Source of the DNA: GCA-016699975 sp964515255
GTDB taxonomy: Bacteria; Patescibacteriota; Minisyncoccia; Moranbacterales; UBA1568
Assembly (NCBI GenBank): GCA_964515255.1
Contig: CAZETL010000007.1
Coordinates: 1-22,739 of the forward strand
DNA length: 22,739 bases
Direction: 5' to 3'
In this document: one piece after another, positions 22,738-22,739 of the stretch
Layout of the letters: every line of letters starts with the position of its first letter
How positions within the stretch are numbered: the stretch's first letter is position 1
Position numbers and translations under genes: made by a program
Notes under the pieces: model-generated
The model's input: only the letters and a program-made list of their open reading frames with translations
Told to the model about the DNA's origin: nothing
The model's database searches: none

Positions 22738-22739
22738 CT

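Noticed and set aside
1..22739. tRNA, rRNA, CRISPR arrays, insertion sequences, phage genes
   Set aside because: Looked for on both strands by eye. No cloverleaf-like gene, regularly spaced repeats, transposase motifs or terminal inverted repeats were seen. Short or degenerate RNA genes could be missed without a covariance search.

Overview
The window looks like part of a Patescibacteria (Candidate Phyla Radiation) genome, probably Parcubacteria-like. This is an inference from compact gene order, a type IV pilus (T4P) locus with short hydrophobic prepilins, a short ProS, an archaeal-type UMP kinase and several GT-C-type membrane proteins. TGA serves as a stop in many genes, often inside ATGA start/stop overlaps. 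Genetic code 11 therefore applies, which argues against the Gracilibacteria/Absconditabacteria code-25 lineages. I see no rRNA, tRNA, CRISPR array, insertion sequence or prophage.

Region 1 (1-6170, + strand) is a T4P locus: a 5'-truncated PilT-type ATPase, the PilC platform protein, two tandem four-cysteine pilins, the PilD prepilin peptidase, and three pseudopilins of FimT/GspH, PilV/GspI and PilW/GspJ type. The second pilin runs into a 100-N assembly gap flanked by an exact 55-bp repeat, so the gap is probably artificial or marks a repeat or strain branch. A terminator plus a promoter separates the pilins from pilD. A very strong terminator closes the locus at 6128-6168.

Region 2 (6227-8178, +) is a housekeeping pair: a prolyl-tRNA synthetase without the INS editing domain, translationally coupled (ATGA) to an archaeal-type UMP kinase.

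Region 3 (8236-22739, both strands) is a surface-glycan locus. The + strand carries a GT4 glycosyltransferase (8236), a second glycosyltransferase coupled to a UDP-glucuronate-4-epimerase-like SDR (13074-15199), a free-standing YbaK-type tRNA-editing protein (15236), and an operon of SDR epimerase, PglF/CapD-like 4,6-dehydratase and Wzx-like flippase (18117-21742). The - strand carries two units that each pair a large polytopic GT-C-type protein with a membrane-anchored extracytoplasmic protein (13010 down to 9390, and 18004 down to 15815). A GT4 glycosyltransferase entering from the right edge is also on the - strand.

Together, region 3 would make nucleotide sugars, build lipid-linked or surface glycans, flip them and transfer sugars outside the membrane. 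No initiating phosphoglycosyltransferase, polymerase or recognisable oligosaccharyltransferase is visible here. Three glycan-region start codons lie exactly 6 nt after a -10-like hexamer, which suggests leaderless transcripts. The INS-less ProS and the YbaK-like protein in the same window suggest that proline-tRNA editing is supplied in trans. I found no wholly unknown system. The most unusual items are the twin pilins at the gap, the four-repeat surface protein and the leaderless start pattern.
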